5,302 nucleotides of DNA from Verrucomicrobiales bacterium (GCA_007123695.1 SLGN01000066.1:1-5302), one strand, 5' to 3'; shown: positions 1 to 5,302, counted from the first letter of the stretch. Program-made: numbers and translations. The notes: a model not told the origin generated them from the sequence alone.

Positions 1-28
1 AGTAGCATAATATAGTTTTCTTTCTGCG

Positions 29-54
29 GATGGTTCAGCTTGGATTGAGCCATC
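29..54 (+). repeat. 9-bp stem-loop near the left edge
   Basis: Positions 29-37 (GATGGTTCA) pair with 46-54 (TGAGCCATC) around an 8-base loop at 38-45. In plus-strand RNA all nine positions pair, with one G-U wobble at 34/49. In minus-strand RNA that position becomes a C-A mismatch, so the structure fits a plus-strand transcript slightly better. No T-run follows on either strand, so it is not a classical Rho-independent terminator. It could mark the 3' end of a gene left of the window or of the lipoprotein transcript. Its function is unknown. Confidence 0.35.
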
Positions 55-102
55 GGTCTCCGCTGGACCGGCGGCCTGATTGAGAGTCTGAAAGGAAATT
101 TG

Positions 103-171
103 ATGAACCTGCTTGAAATGCCGACTGTCGAAAACACGTCATTGGCGTCAGGTAGTAGGGGTAAACCTTGA
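103..171 (+). CDS. possible 22-aa small ORF with a good ribosome binding site
   Basis: An ATG at 103 opens 22 codons ending at TGA 169-171; the peptide begins MNLLEMPTVE. AAGGA at 92-96, six bases upstream, is the best Shine-Dalgarno match in the window, better than those before the four clear genes. The peptide has no membrane segment, no recognisable domain and no cysteine or other motif. It lies downstream of, and antisense to, the 3' flank of the lipoprotein gene. It may be a chance ORF, a degraded gene start or a real small protein. The only evidence is the ribosome binding site and its spacing, so confidence is low. Confidence 0.15.
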   Translation: MNLLEMPTVENTSLASGSRGKP

Positions 172-189
172 GAGGACTGCTGGCGCGAA

Positions 190-438
190 TCAATAGGGCC
201 TCCCCGCCGGGCGGCTGCGCCTCACCGTGGGCCTGTAGTCGGGATTGGTCTCCCTGCCGGTGCGATAGTAGAATCTGCCCTCGTTGTTGCTCCGGTAGTA
301 GGGTCGAGCCATCCCTCTCTGTTGCTGCGGTCTCGCGTCCGGACTCGCATGCTGGGATCTCGGCTCCGGAACCGTGCGGCAGCCGGAGAAGAGCGCGAGG
401 GCGCCCACAAGCAGAACGGGGATGATGGTCGCTTTCAT
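190..438 (-). CDS. small putative lipoprotein, Arg/Tyr/Pro-rich
   Basis: This 82-residue protein begins with Lys2, then a hydrophobic stretch at about residues 4-17 that ends in FSGC (17-20). That is the pattern of a lipoprotein signal peptide, with Cys20 as the lipidated residue. Phe at -3 of the lipobox is less usual than Leu, Val or Ile, but Ser-Gly-Cys fits well. The mature part, about 62 residues, is low in complexity and very basic: many Arg, Pro and Gln, with two Tyr-Tyr-Arg units near residues 46-59. It has no domain I recognise. It would be exported and anchored to a membrane, and the basic, aromatic tail might contact anionic envelope polymers or nucleic acid (inference). No Shine-Dalgarno sequence precedes the ATG; the upstream minus strand reads CCTCCC, the complement of one. 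The gene is divergent from the response regulator and no functional link is visible. The signal peptide is the main reason to accept this ORF. Confidence 0.6.
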   Translation of the reverse strand: MKATIIPVLLVGALALFSGCRTVPEPRSQHASPDARPQQQRGMARPYYRSNNEGRFYYRTGRETNPDYRPTVRRSRPAGRPY

Positions 439-664
439 GATGGGAGGTTGACGGGCATTCTCGAATTATCCTCCGAGCCGGAGTGTCGAGGGGTTTCGAT
501 TGATGAGTCTATCCCGTCGTTCGCCGGATCACGATGGTGTGAAACCCTACTTTCGCAGCCGCTCCAAGCAGGTGACCCGGAACGAGCGACGATTGGGTTC
601 TGATGCCGCCGAGGCTGGAATTCGGGCGGGTAGGGTAAATGCCCATAGACTCGTGTCAGCTTCG

Positions 665-682
665 GACCGATGGTGACCGATG
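665..682 (+). repeat. direct repeat GACCGATG x2, 10-bp period
   Basis: GACCGATG occurs at 665-672 and again at 675-682, separated by two bases, so the period is exactly 10 bp, one helical turn. The pair lies 106 bp upstream of the response regulator start at 788. Transcription factors that bind as head-to-tail dimers use such spacing, so this is a candidate operator. Assigning it to a particular protein would be a guess. Confidence 0.3.
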
Positions 683-744
683 CGGCCCTCGATCCTGTCG
701 CCGCGTCCTTCACCCCCGGCCTCCCCCACCCCCTGCGAATCGCC

Positions 745-768
745 CGACCTTTATCGACCTGCCGGTCG
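745..768 (+). promoter_or_regulatory. candidate operator: CGACCT repeat plus inverted arm
   Basis: CGACCT occurs at 745-750 and 755-760 with a 10-bp period, and the second copy pairs with GGTCG at 764-768 to form a perfect 5-bp stem with a 4-base loop. The first copy could pair with the same arm instead (CCGACC 744-749 with GGTCGG 764-769). The element ends 19 bases before the response regulator ATG. It could be a protein-binding site or an RNA hairpin just upstream of the ribosome binding site. It shares the GACC core and 10-bp spacing with the pair at 665-682. Confidence 0.3.
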
Positions 769-787
769 GCGCGTTGAAGAATCCCCG

Positions 788-1471
788 ATGAGCGCCATTA
801 CCGTCCTTCTAGCCGAAGACCACCTCATCGTCCGGGAGGGGCTGAAAGTGCTGCTTGGCTTGGAAAAAGACCTGGAGATCGTCGGCGAAGCGAGCGACGG
901 CCATGCGGCGGTGGAGCTGGCGGAGAAGCTCCGGCCAGACGTAATCGTGATGGATGTCGCCATGCCGGTGCTCAACGGAATCGAGGCGACCCGGCGGATT
1001 CTCATTCGTTGCCCCGCGACCAAGGTGATTGTTTTGTCTGCGCACAACGACGATGCCTACGTCAAGCAAGCGCTCGACTCCGGGGCCTCGGGCTATCTCC
1101 TCAAACAGATCGCCGCCAATCTCCTTCCCCAGGCGATCCGCGAGGTTCACCGCGGAACGCCCTGTTTCAGCTCGGAGGTCTTTCGACGTCTCGTGCACCA
1201 CCGAGACCGGGCCCGCGCCGAGGGAGACCCCCATCCGAAGTTGGCGGCCCCGACCCTCAGCCCGCGCGAGATGGAGGTTCTCCAGCTCGTCGCCGAGGGC
1301 CATACCAACAAGAGCATGGCAGCCAGGATGGGGATCAGCATCAAGACAGTCGAGAAGCACCGGCATAACGTCATGGAAAAACTCAACATCCACGACACCG
1401 CCGGACTCACCCGCCACGCCATCGAGACCGGGATCATCGAGTGCAGCGTCCAACGTACGACGGAACGCTGA
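788..1471 (+). CDS. NarL/LuxR-family two-component response regulator
   Basis: This 227-residue protein is a phosphorylation-controlled transcription factor. The receiver domain (about residues 4-120) has acidic residues Glu10 and Asp11, the phospho-acceptor Asp56 in VMDVAMP, Ser84 at the usual Ser/Thr switch position and Lys106 in GYLLK. After a linker rich in charged residues (about 136-153), a LuxR-type helix-turn-helix domain runs from about 156 to 215, with the typical LSPRE start and the recognition-helix region ISIKTVEKHRHNVMEKL. Length and order are typical of NarL, FixJ and DegU relatives. I chose ATG 788 because the receiver fold begins immediately after it and GAAGA at 776-780 gives a weak ribosome binding site; the reading frame is open upstream to an ATG at 680, but those extra 36 residues are Pro/Ser/Arg-rich and look non-coding. 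The likely partner is the HPK7-type kinase encoded convergently at 1607-3616. Target genes cannot be read from the sequence; the repeats at 665-682 and 745-768 could be autoregulatory sites. Confidence 0.95.
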   Translation: MSAITVLLAEDHLIVREGLKVLLGLEKDLEIVGEASDGHAAVELAEKLRPDVIVMDVAMPVLNGIEATRRILIRCPATKVIVLSAHNDDAYVKQALDSGASGYLLKQIAANLLPQAIREVHRGTPCFSSEVFRRLVHHRDRARAEGDPHPKLAAPTLSPREMEVLQLVAEGHTNKSMAARMGISIKTVEKHRHNVMEKLNIHDTAGLTRHAIETGIIECSVQRTTER

Positions 1472-1480
1472 AAGCCCTGC

Positions 1481-1544
1481 CTCACGCTCATCGCTACCTT
1501 GCCGCCAACCCCCTCCCCCGGGCCAAAGTAGCTGCGAGCGTGAG
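1481..1544. terminator. interrupted long hairpin between convergent genes, possible bidirectional terminator
   Basis: CTCACGCTC (1481-1489) pairs perfectly with GAGCGTGAG (1536-1544). After a 3-by-3 internal loop, GCTAC (1493-1497) pairs with GTAGC (1528-1532). The enclosed loop is C-rich. The structure lies 9 bp after the response regulator stop and 62 bp beyond the kinase stop on the other strand, which is where a shared terminator would be expected. Neither side carries a T-run, so intrinsic termination is doubtful. Rho-dependent termination or protection of the 3' ends are alternatives. A weaker stem (TGGGCA 1562-1567 with TGCCCA 1597-1602) lies closer to the kinase stop. Confidence 0.5.
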
Positions 1545-1561
1545 CGAGCGGACCCGCAGCA

Positions 1562-1602
1562 TGGGCACCTCCCGTTCCCGAATGCCGCCCCCCCGCTGCC
1601 CA
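1562..1602. repeat. 6-bp inverted repeat just past the kinase stop
   Basis: TGGGCA (1562-1567) and TGCCCA (1597-1602) are perfect inverted repeats. Two more pairs (1559-1560 with 1603-1604) form if A1561 bulges out. The 29-base loop is long and rich in C on the plus strand. It begins 4 bases after the kinase stop codon on the minus strand and, with the hairpin at 1481-1544, could help end the kinase transcript. No T-run follows. Confidence 0.25.
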
Positions 1603-1606
1603 GCGT

Positions 1607-3616
1607 CTAACCGCACACGGGAATGGAACAGGACACTTGCGTGCCTCCTCCCTCAGCATTGCCCACCCGGAGGGTGCCCTCGATCATCTGCGCGCGGTAC
1701 TGCATGATGCGGAGGCCGATTCCTTCGGTCTCCGGGGCGCTGTCCGGCAAGCCGACTCCGTCATCCCTCACGGTGAGCGCCCAAACGCCCTTCGATTTGC
1801 CGAGACGAATCAGAATACTCTTGGCATGGGCGTGTTTGACGGCGTTCTGCACCGCCTCCTGCGCGATGCGAAATAGCTGAACAGCAGTGGGTTCGCTCAG
1901 GTTCGGCATGGAGCTCTTTTTGGCTTGGACCACGCATGAGACGCCGAATTGAGCTTGAGTACGCTGCGCGACACCCTTCAGCGCCATCAGCAGCCCGTGC
2001 TGCTTCAGCTCCACCGGGTAAAAATCCTTTGATAGATCCCTGACGTTTCCGTGCGCGCTCTCCAAGAACTTGCAGAGCCTTTCGGCCTCTTTCGCATGCA
2101 CGGGTGCAGGTAGCGTCAGTTTCTGCGCCAACACGTGCATCATCATCGAGATGCCGGTCAGTTCCTGCAGGAGTCCGTCGTGCAGTTCCCGGCCGAGCCG
2201 CTCGCGCTCGTTCTCGATGGCATCGGCGATCGCGGTCTCAAGGCGTTTTCGTTCTTCGGTCTCCAGCAGCAGTCGGGAATGCGCCGACACCAGCTCTTCC
2301 GTCCGTTCGAAGACGAGCCCCTCCAAGTGGACCGCGCGGTCGGCCAACTGCGCTTCCGCCTCCATCAATTCCTCTTGCGCCCGCATCATGTCGTCGATGT
2401 CCGTGCTCGAGCCGATCCAGAGCACGATGTCTCCGGCGGCGTCGCGCATCGCATAGGCTCGGCTGAGATGCCACCGGTACTTTCCGTCCTTGCGGCGCAA
2501 TCGGTGCTCCAACTCGAAATTGTCGCCCGTCGCCATGGACTCCTTCCAGCGGCGAACGTTTTCTTCGAGGTCGTCGGGGTGGATGAAGCTCGCCCAGCCC
2601 CACCCCTGCATCTTGTCGGAGGGCAGGCCCGTGTACTCTTTCCACTGTCGGTTCAGATAGTCCACTCCACCGTCGGGATTCACGGTGAAAATTTTCTGAG
2701 GCATGGATTCGGCCATGAAACGGAACCTCTCACCGGATTCGCGCAGCGCCTCCTCGATCTGCTTGCGCTCCGAAATGTCCGTGATGTTCTGCAGCACCGA
2801 CGCCGGATTGCCCTCGCTGTCGCGATCCAGGGTTTTGCGGGCCAGCACCGTAATCCGACGGCCGTCGCGTCGAGTGTGGATGAGTTCGCCCGTCCAACGT
2901 CCGCTTCGGTGGAGCTCCTTGGTCATCTCCTCGGCGGCGCCCGGATATTCGGTCTGGAAAAGAGAGTCGCAGATCTCGCCCATCGCCTCTTCGGAAGACC
3001 ATCCGTAGACTTCTTCCGCGCCGCGGTTCCAGTAGGTGATTCTGCCTTCCAAGTCGCGCACGATGACGGCGTCGTGGGTGAGGTCGAGGAGACGGGCCTT
3101 TTCCGCCAAATCCCGTGCCGTCTTCTGTCGCTCGGCGATCTCTGCCTGAAGCCGCTTGTTGAGCTCCTCGGACGCTTCGGTGAGCTCATGCTGGCGGAGG
3201 GAGCCGATCAGCAAGGCTTCGTTCATTTCCACCATCGTCTCATGCGCCCTGGTGGATTCGGTCACCTGGATCATGACCCCCACGAGCAATTCGTCCGCCA
3301 GCAAGGGCCACATCGTGTAGGACCAGAAGATCGGATCGGACTTGGAGATGTCCTTTTCCGTGTGATTCAGTGGCTTGCCCGTGCGAAAGACCCGCTCGAT
3401 CAAGGAGACGCAACGGTCCTTCTCCGGCAGCAGATCTGAAATCGGCATCCCGACGAGCTGTTCCATGGGCTTGCCCATGAGTCGGCAGAAAGCTGGATTG
3501 CCGTAGCGCACGATGCGCGTCGCCCCTTCCACTGTGGCCATCGGCAAAGGCGCCGCTTCCAGGGCGAGGCTCGAAAGCTCGCTCGGAATTTTCGCGGGTG
3601 GAGGGGGGGCAGCCAT
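1607..3616 (-). CDS. cytoplasmic PAS-domain sensor histidine kinase, NarL-partner type (HisKA_3)
   Basis: This 669-residue kinase has no signal peptide or membrane segment, so it should sense inside the cell. It has three PAS domains: about 15-122; 172-285, followed by ISERK; and 296-410, with a PAS_3-like YLNRQWKEYTGLP core and FIHPDD. A coiled linker at 125-172 contains GSLRQHELTEA and a second at 411-475 joins the last PAS to the catalytic part. The dimerisation/phospho-acceptor region is HisKA_3, with ERERLGRELHDG (470-481) and phospho-accepting His479. The HATPase_c domain shows the N box QEAVQNAVKH (586-595, Asn591), G1 box DDGVG (618-622), G2 GIGL (632-635) and final GGGTQV (656-661). 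No receiver domain is attached, so phosphate should pass to a separate regulator, probably that at 788-1471. I chose ATG 3616, 14 bp after the KaiC-like stop, with GTGGA as a weak ribosome binding site. The frame is open a further 319 codons upstream, but that part lies within the KaiC-like gene in another frame. No bound cofactor can be inferred for the PAS domains. Confidence 0.94.
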   Translation of the reverse strand: MAAPPPPAKIPSELSSLALEAAPLPMATVEGATRIVRYGNPAFCRLMGKPMEQLVGMPISDLLPEKDRCVSLIERVFRTGKPLNHTEKDISKSDPIFWSYTMWPLLADELLVGVMIQVTESTRAHETMVEMNEALLIGSLRQHELTEASEELNKRLQAEIAERQKTARDLAEKARLLDLTHDAVIVRDLEGRITYWNRGAEEVYGWSSEEAMGEICDSLFQTEYPGAAEEMTKELHRSGRWTGELIHTRRDGRRITVLARKTLDRDSEGNPASVLQNITDISERKQIEEALRESGERFRFMAESMPQKIFTVNPDGGVDYLNRQWKEYTGLPSDKMQGWGWASFIHPDDLEENVRRWKESMATGDNFELEHRLRRKDGKYRWHLSRAYAMRDAAGDIVLWIGSSTDIDDMMRAQEELMEAEAQLADRAVHLEGLVFERTEELVSAHSRLLLETEERKRLETAIADAIENERERLGRELHDGLLQELTGISMMMHVLAQKLTLPAPVHAKEAERLCKFLESAHGNVRDLSKDFYPVELKQHGLLMALKGVAQRTQAQFGVSCVVQAKKSSMPNLSEPTAVQLFRIAQEAVQNAVKHAHAKSILIRLGKSKGVWALTVRDDGVGLPDSAPETEGIGLRIMQYRAQMIEGTLRVGNAEGGGTQVSCSIPVCG

Positions 3617-3630
3617 AGGACACGTCCACT

Positions 3631-5211
3631 CTATTTCGTCGCCTTCGGCTCGGGCGGCATTTCCTCCCTTTTGCCGATCCGCGTCGGGACCCCGGTGGTG
3701 AGCCCGACGTAGTCCGTCTCGCGCGGACCGATCACGACGACACCCCGGTCCGTGATCACATACTCGCGGATATCCTTGCTGTGGTTGCCGCCGCGCATCT
3801 TGACGACCACCATCACCTTCCGGATCTGGCCGTCGATCTCGACGTAGCGCAACCGGAGGATGTCGTCGGTAAGAAAGGAGATCGCGTAGTGGCTGAGCGG
3901 CATTCCTTGGAAGGAATCCTCCACCTCGACCGTGCTCAGGATGGTCACGCCCGCCCCGGTCAGCGCCCCGATCATGCGGTAGAGCGACTCGCGGAAGTCG
4001 GACCGGAAGCCGGGTGCCAAAGCCATCTCGAAACCGACCAAGGAGTCGATCACGAGCCGCTTCGCTCCGGTCCTCTCGATGGCGTCGAGGATGGCTTGCA
4101 TCGTCTCGTCCACCGAGAGATCGAGCGGTCGCAGGTAGAGCACCTCCAGCCTGCCCGTCGCCTGCGGCTTCTTCAAATCGAGTCCGAAGCCCTGGGCGCG
4201 CGCCGTGTATCCCTCCGGGCGTTCCTCGAAGAGCGCCATGATCGCCGATTCGCCCTGGCGCAGCCCCTCGTCGATGAAGTGCGTGGCCAAAGCCGACTTG
4301 CCGGTCCCCGAAGGACCTGCCACGAGGAGGCTGTCGCCTTCGTAGATGCCTCCGCCCATCATCTTGTCCAGCTCGGGAATTCCGGTGGAAAGGCGGCGGC
4401 GGCGGCCCGCTTTCAATCTTTTCCCGGTCAGTCCCAGGGTGCGGGGAAAAGCCTGCACTCCGTCGTCGCTGATGCGGATGGTGTGCAGGCCGGGCACTGA
4501 GGCCTGCCCTCGCATTTTCATGATCTGCATCTTGCGCACCACCGAGTTTCTCTCCGTCACCTGCCAGAGCCACAACAGTCCGTCGGCGATAGTGAAGAGC
4601 GGATTGTCCCGGATCTCCGATTCGGCGTATTCGCCGACGAGGAAGGTCGTCGCCTCCCAGCTCGTGAGAAACTGCGCGAGGCGCTGGATGAAGATCTGCA
4701 TGTCCGCCTCGCGCGTGCCGTTAGCCACCTTGCGCACCACGGTGCGGAAGGAATCCACCACCACGATGCCGGGACTGAAGGTCGTGACCTGCTTGACGAT
4801 CTCTGCTAGCACCGCGTCCAGATCCTGCTCCATCACCACCTCGGCCAGGTTGAAAAGCCGGATGGACTTGCCCAGCTTGGAGTCGTCGAAGAAAGAAAAC
4901 TGCTGCTGGTAGCGCAGCATCTTCATCGCAGGTTCGCCGAGCACGGTGAAATAGAGCGCGGGCTTCTTGGGCGTCGCGTTGGCGAAGACGATCTGGTGCG
5001 CCAGCGTGGTCTTTCCGCAGCCCGGCGTGCCGGCGATGATGTTGAAGGAAAACTCCGGAATTCCTCCGCCCAGGATCTCGTCGAAGCCTCGCACGCCCGT
5101 CGGCAATTGACGAATCGCGACTTTGCCCGACTCGCTATCGCTTCCTAGGGCCGCTTTGCGTTTCGCGGCGGCGTTTTGTTTTTTCATGGTCAAACCGGAA
5201 TGCCGCAGCAT
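3631..5211 (-). CDS. KaiC-family double-domain ATPase (circadian clock KaiC-like)
   Basis: This 526-residue protein, close to the 519 of cyanobacterial KaiC, has two RecA-like domains in tandem. Domain CI (about 33-258) has Walker A GTPGCGKTT (61-69, Lys67) and Walker B VVVDS (Asp153). Domain CII (about 272-495) has Walker A GPSGTGKS (299-306, Lys305), the glutamate pair Glu329-Glu330 in FEE, and Walker B LVIDS (Asp389). Late CII keeps KaiC-like signatures: RYVEIDGQIRKV (455-466), VKMRGGNHSKDIRE (470-483) and GVPTRI (507-512). Such proteins form ATP-dependent hexamers; in cyanobacteria KaiC also autophosphorylates and signals through the kinase SasA. Here the CI glutamate pair is replaced (Leu91-Gly92, with Glu93 beside it), and of the KaiC phospho-sites Ser431 aligns with Ser445 while Thr432 aligns with Phe446. 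The start is uncertain: ATG 5211 is the first in frame, directly after an in-frame TGA, but ATG 5187, which gives a Lys-rich N-terminus, is equally possible. Neither has a clear Shine-Dalgarno sequence. The PAS kinase follows after 14 bp, so the two are probably co-expressed. No kaiA or kaiB is present, so clock function should not be assumed. Confidence 0.95.
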   Translation of the reverse strand: MLRHSGLTMKKQNAAAKRKAALGSDSESGKVAIRQLPTGVRGFDEILGGGIPEFSFNIIAGTPGCGKTTLAHQIVFANATPKKPALYFTVLGEPAMKMLRYQQQFSFFDDSKLGKSIRLFNLAEVVMEQDLDAVLAEIVKQVTTFSPGIVVVDSFRTVVRKVANGTREADMQIFIQRLAQFLTSWEATTFLVGEYAESEIRDNPLFTIADGLLWLWQVTERNSVVRKMQIMKMRGQASVPGLHTIRISDDGVQAFPRTLGLTGKRLKAGRRRRLSTGIPELDKMMGGGIYEGDSLLVAGPSGTGKSALATHFIDEGLRQGESAIMALFEERPEGYTARAQGFGLDLKKPQATGRLEVLYLRPLDLSVDETMQAILDAIERTGAKRLVIDSLVGFEMALAPGFRSDFRESLYRMIGALTGAGVTILSTVEVEDSFQGMPLSHYAISFLTDDILRLRYVEIDGQIRKVMVVVKMRGGNHSKDIREYVITDRGVVVIGPRETDYVGLTTGVPTRIGKREEMPPEPKATK

Positions 5212-5302
5212 TCTTTTTGCTGAGAATGTTCAAAAAAATCCCTCTAATCTTGTCCCTTGAAATATATTATCTGTCCTCGTTCGGTGGCGATGAAGACGCC
5301 TG
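5212..5302 (-). promoter_or_regulatory. AT-rich leader of the KaiC-like/kinase operon
   Basis: The 91 bp before the KaiC-like start are clearly richer in A and T than the rest, mainly at 5229-5275 (an A-run at 5232-5238 and AATATATTAT at 5261-5270). On the minus strand this offers TAATAT or TATATT as a possible -10 element, but I see no good -35 at proper spacing. AGAGGG at about 5240-5245 resembles a ribosome binding site but is too far, roughly 29 bases, from ATG 5211. A promoter here is plausible from composition and position alone. A plus-strand ATG at 5290 could begin a divergent gene, but only four codons are visible. Confidence 0.35.
5244..5302 (-). CDS. possible 3' end of an upstream minus-strand gene (partial)
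   Basis: Reading leftward from the window edge on the minus strand, one frame gives 18 residues, GVFIATERGQIIYFKGQD, before a TAG at 5246-5244. The first codons mostly end in C, as in the coding parts of this window, and the peptide alternates hydrophobic and polar residues like a beta-strand pair. If real, the KaiC-like gene would be at least the second gene of its operon, starting 32 bp after this stop. The fragment is too short to assign a family, and the frame may be open by chance. Confidence 0.2.
   Translation of the reverse strand, partial: GVFIATERGQIIYFKGQD

Larger units (their letters stand above)
439..787. other. 349-bp divergent intergenic region
   Basis: This stretch separates the starts of the lipoprotein (minus) and the response regulator (plus), so it should carry promoters for both. 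I find no convincing -35/-10 pair. ORFs on both strands here lack codon structure or motifs suggesting real proteins. Visible structures are a nested inverted repeat at 460-490 (CTCGA 460-464 with TCGAG 486-490, enclosing CTCCG 471-475 with CGGAG 479-483), which falls in the likely lipoprotein leader, and the 10-bp-period repeats near the regulator, listed separately. Confidence 0.6.

Noticed and set aside
151..303. 10-bp repeat GGTAGTAGGG at 151-160 and 294-303
   Set aside because: The second copy encodes part of a Tyr-Tyr-Arg unit in the lipoprotein. Two copies with no further flanking match are too little to call a repeat element, although a decayed extension of the lipoprotein gene cannot be excluded.
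435..713. 92-codon minus-strand ORF in the divergent region
   Set aside because: It overlaps the lipoprotein start, has no signal peptide or domain, and its composition does not look like protein. It more likely reflects the open frames common in GC-rich intergenic DNA.
680..787. 36-residue N-terminal extension of the response regulator
   Set aside because: It is Pro/Ser/Arg-rich and has no counterpart in the receiver family. The fold begins directly after ATG 788, and the stretch overlaps the repeat structures likely to be regulatory.
2135..3439. 434-codon plus-strand ORF antisense to the kinase
   Set aside because: It is the antisense frame of a GC-rich coding sequence, rich in His, Arg, Val and Leu with no recognisable domain. 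The kinase motifs on the other strand are unambiguous.
3781..4500. 239-codon plus-strand ORF antisense to the KaiC-like gene
   Set aside because: It is a shadow of the KaiC-like frame, with a His/Asp/Arg-rich composition and no motif.
3617..4573. 319-codon N-terminal extension of the kinase frame
   Set aside because: It lies within the KaiC-like gene in another frame, has an Arg/Gly/Pro-rich composition typical of shadow frames in GC-rich DNA, and contains no domain. The PAS region begins right after ATG 3616.
1..5302. CRISPR arrays, insertion sequences, tRNA or rRNA genes
   Set aside because: I saw no regularly spaced repeats, transposase motifs, terminal inverted repeats or conserved RNA-gene sequences on either strand.

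Overview
The window is GC-rich bacterial DNA. It holds four genes I accept: a small putative lipoprotein (minus strand, 190-438), a NarL/LuxR-type response regulator (plus, 788-1471), a soluble three-PAS histidine kinase (minus, 1607-3616) and a two-domain KaiC-family ATPase (minus, 3631-5211). Most start codons lack a good Shine-Dalgarno match. With the GC richness, the short 'GCRT' lipoprotein and the mix of signalling genes, this loosely suggests Verrucomicrobiota, Acidobacteriota or a related soil or sediment group. That placement is a weak inference, because no rRNA or other phylogenetic marker is present.

Layout from left to right. Positions 1-189 hold no convincing gene: there is a 9-bp stem-loop at 29-54 and a 22-codon ORF with a good ribosome binding site at 103-171. 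The lipoprotein gene follows on the minus strand. A 349-bp gene-free divergent region (439-787) separates it from the response regulator and holds two pairs of direct repeats, each with an exact 10-bp period, plus an inverted repeat next to the regulator's start. The regulator and the kinase converge across 135 bp that contain a strong interrupted hairpin. On the minus strand the KaiC-like gene lies first and the kinase follows after 14 bp, which indicates one operon. The right edge (5212-5302) is an AT-rich leader that may also carry the last codons of another minus-strand gene.

Functional reading. The kinase is of the HisKA_3/HATPase_c (HPK7, NarX/DegS-like) type, whose usual partners are NarL-type regulators such as the one at 788-1471, so the two are a likely cognate pair despite opposite strands. 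The KaiC-like ATPase is co-transcribed with the kinase and is the candidate upstream input. This resembles the logic of the cyanobacterial KaiC-SasA-RpaA output pathway, but the kinase has PAS domains instead of SasA's KaiB-like sensor, the regulator is NarL-type instead of OmpR-type, and neither KaiA nor KaiB is encoded here. The KaiC-like protein keeps both Walker A motifs but differs from clock KaiC at the CI catalytic glutamates and at one of the two CII phosphorylation positions. I therefore read the locus as a possible KaiB-less ATPase/two-component signalling module; there is no evidence of circadian function.
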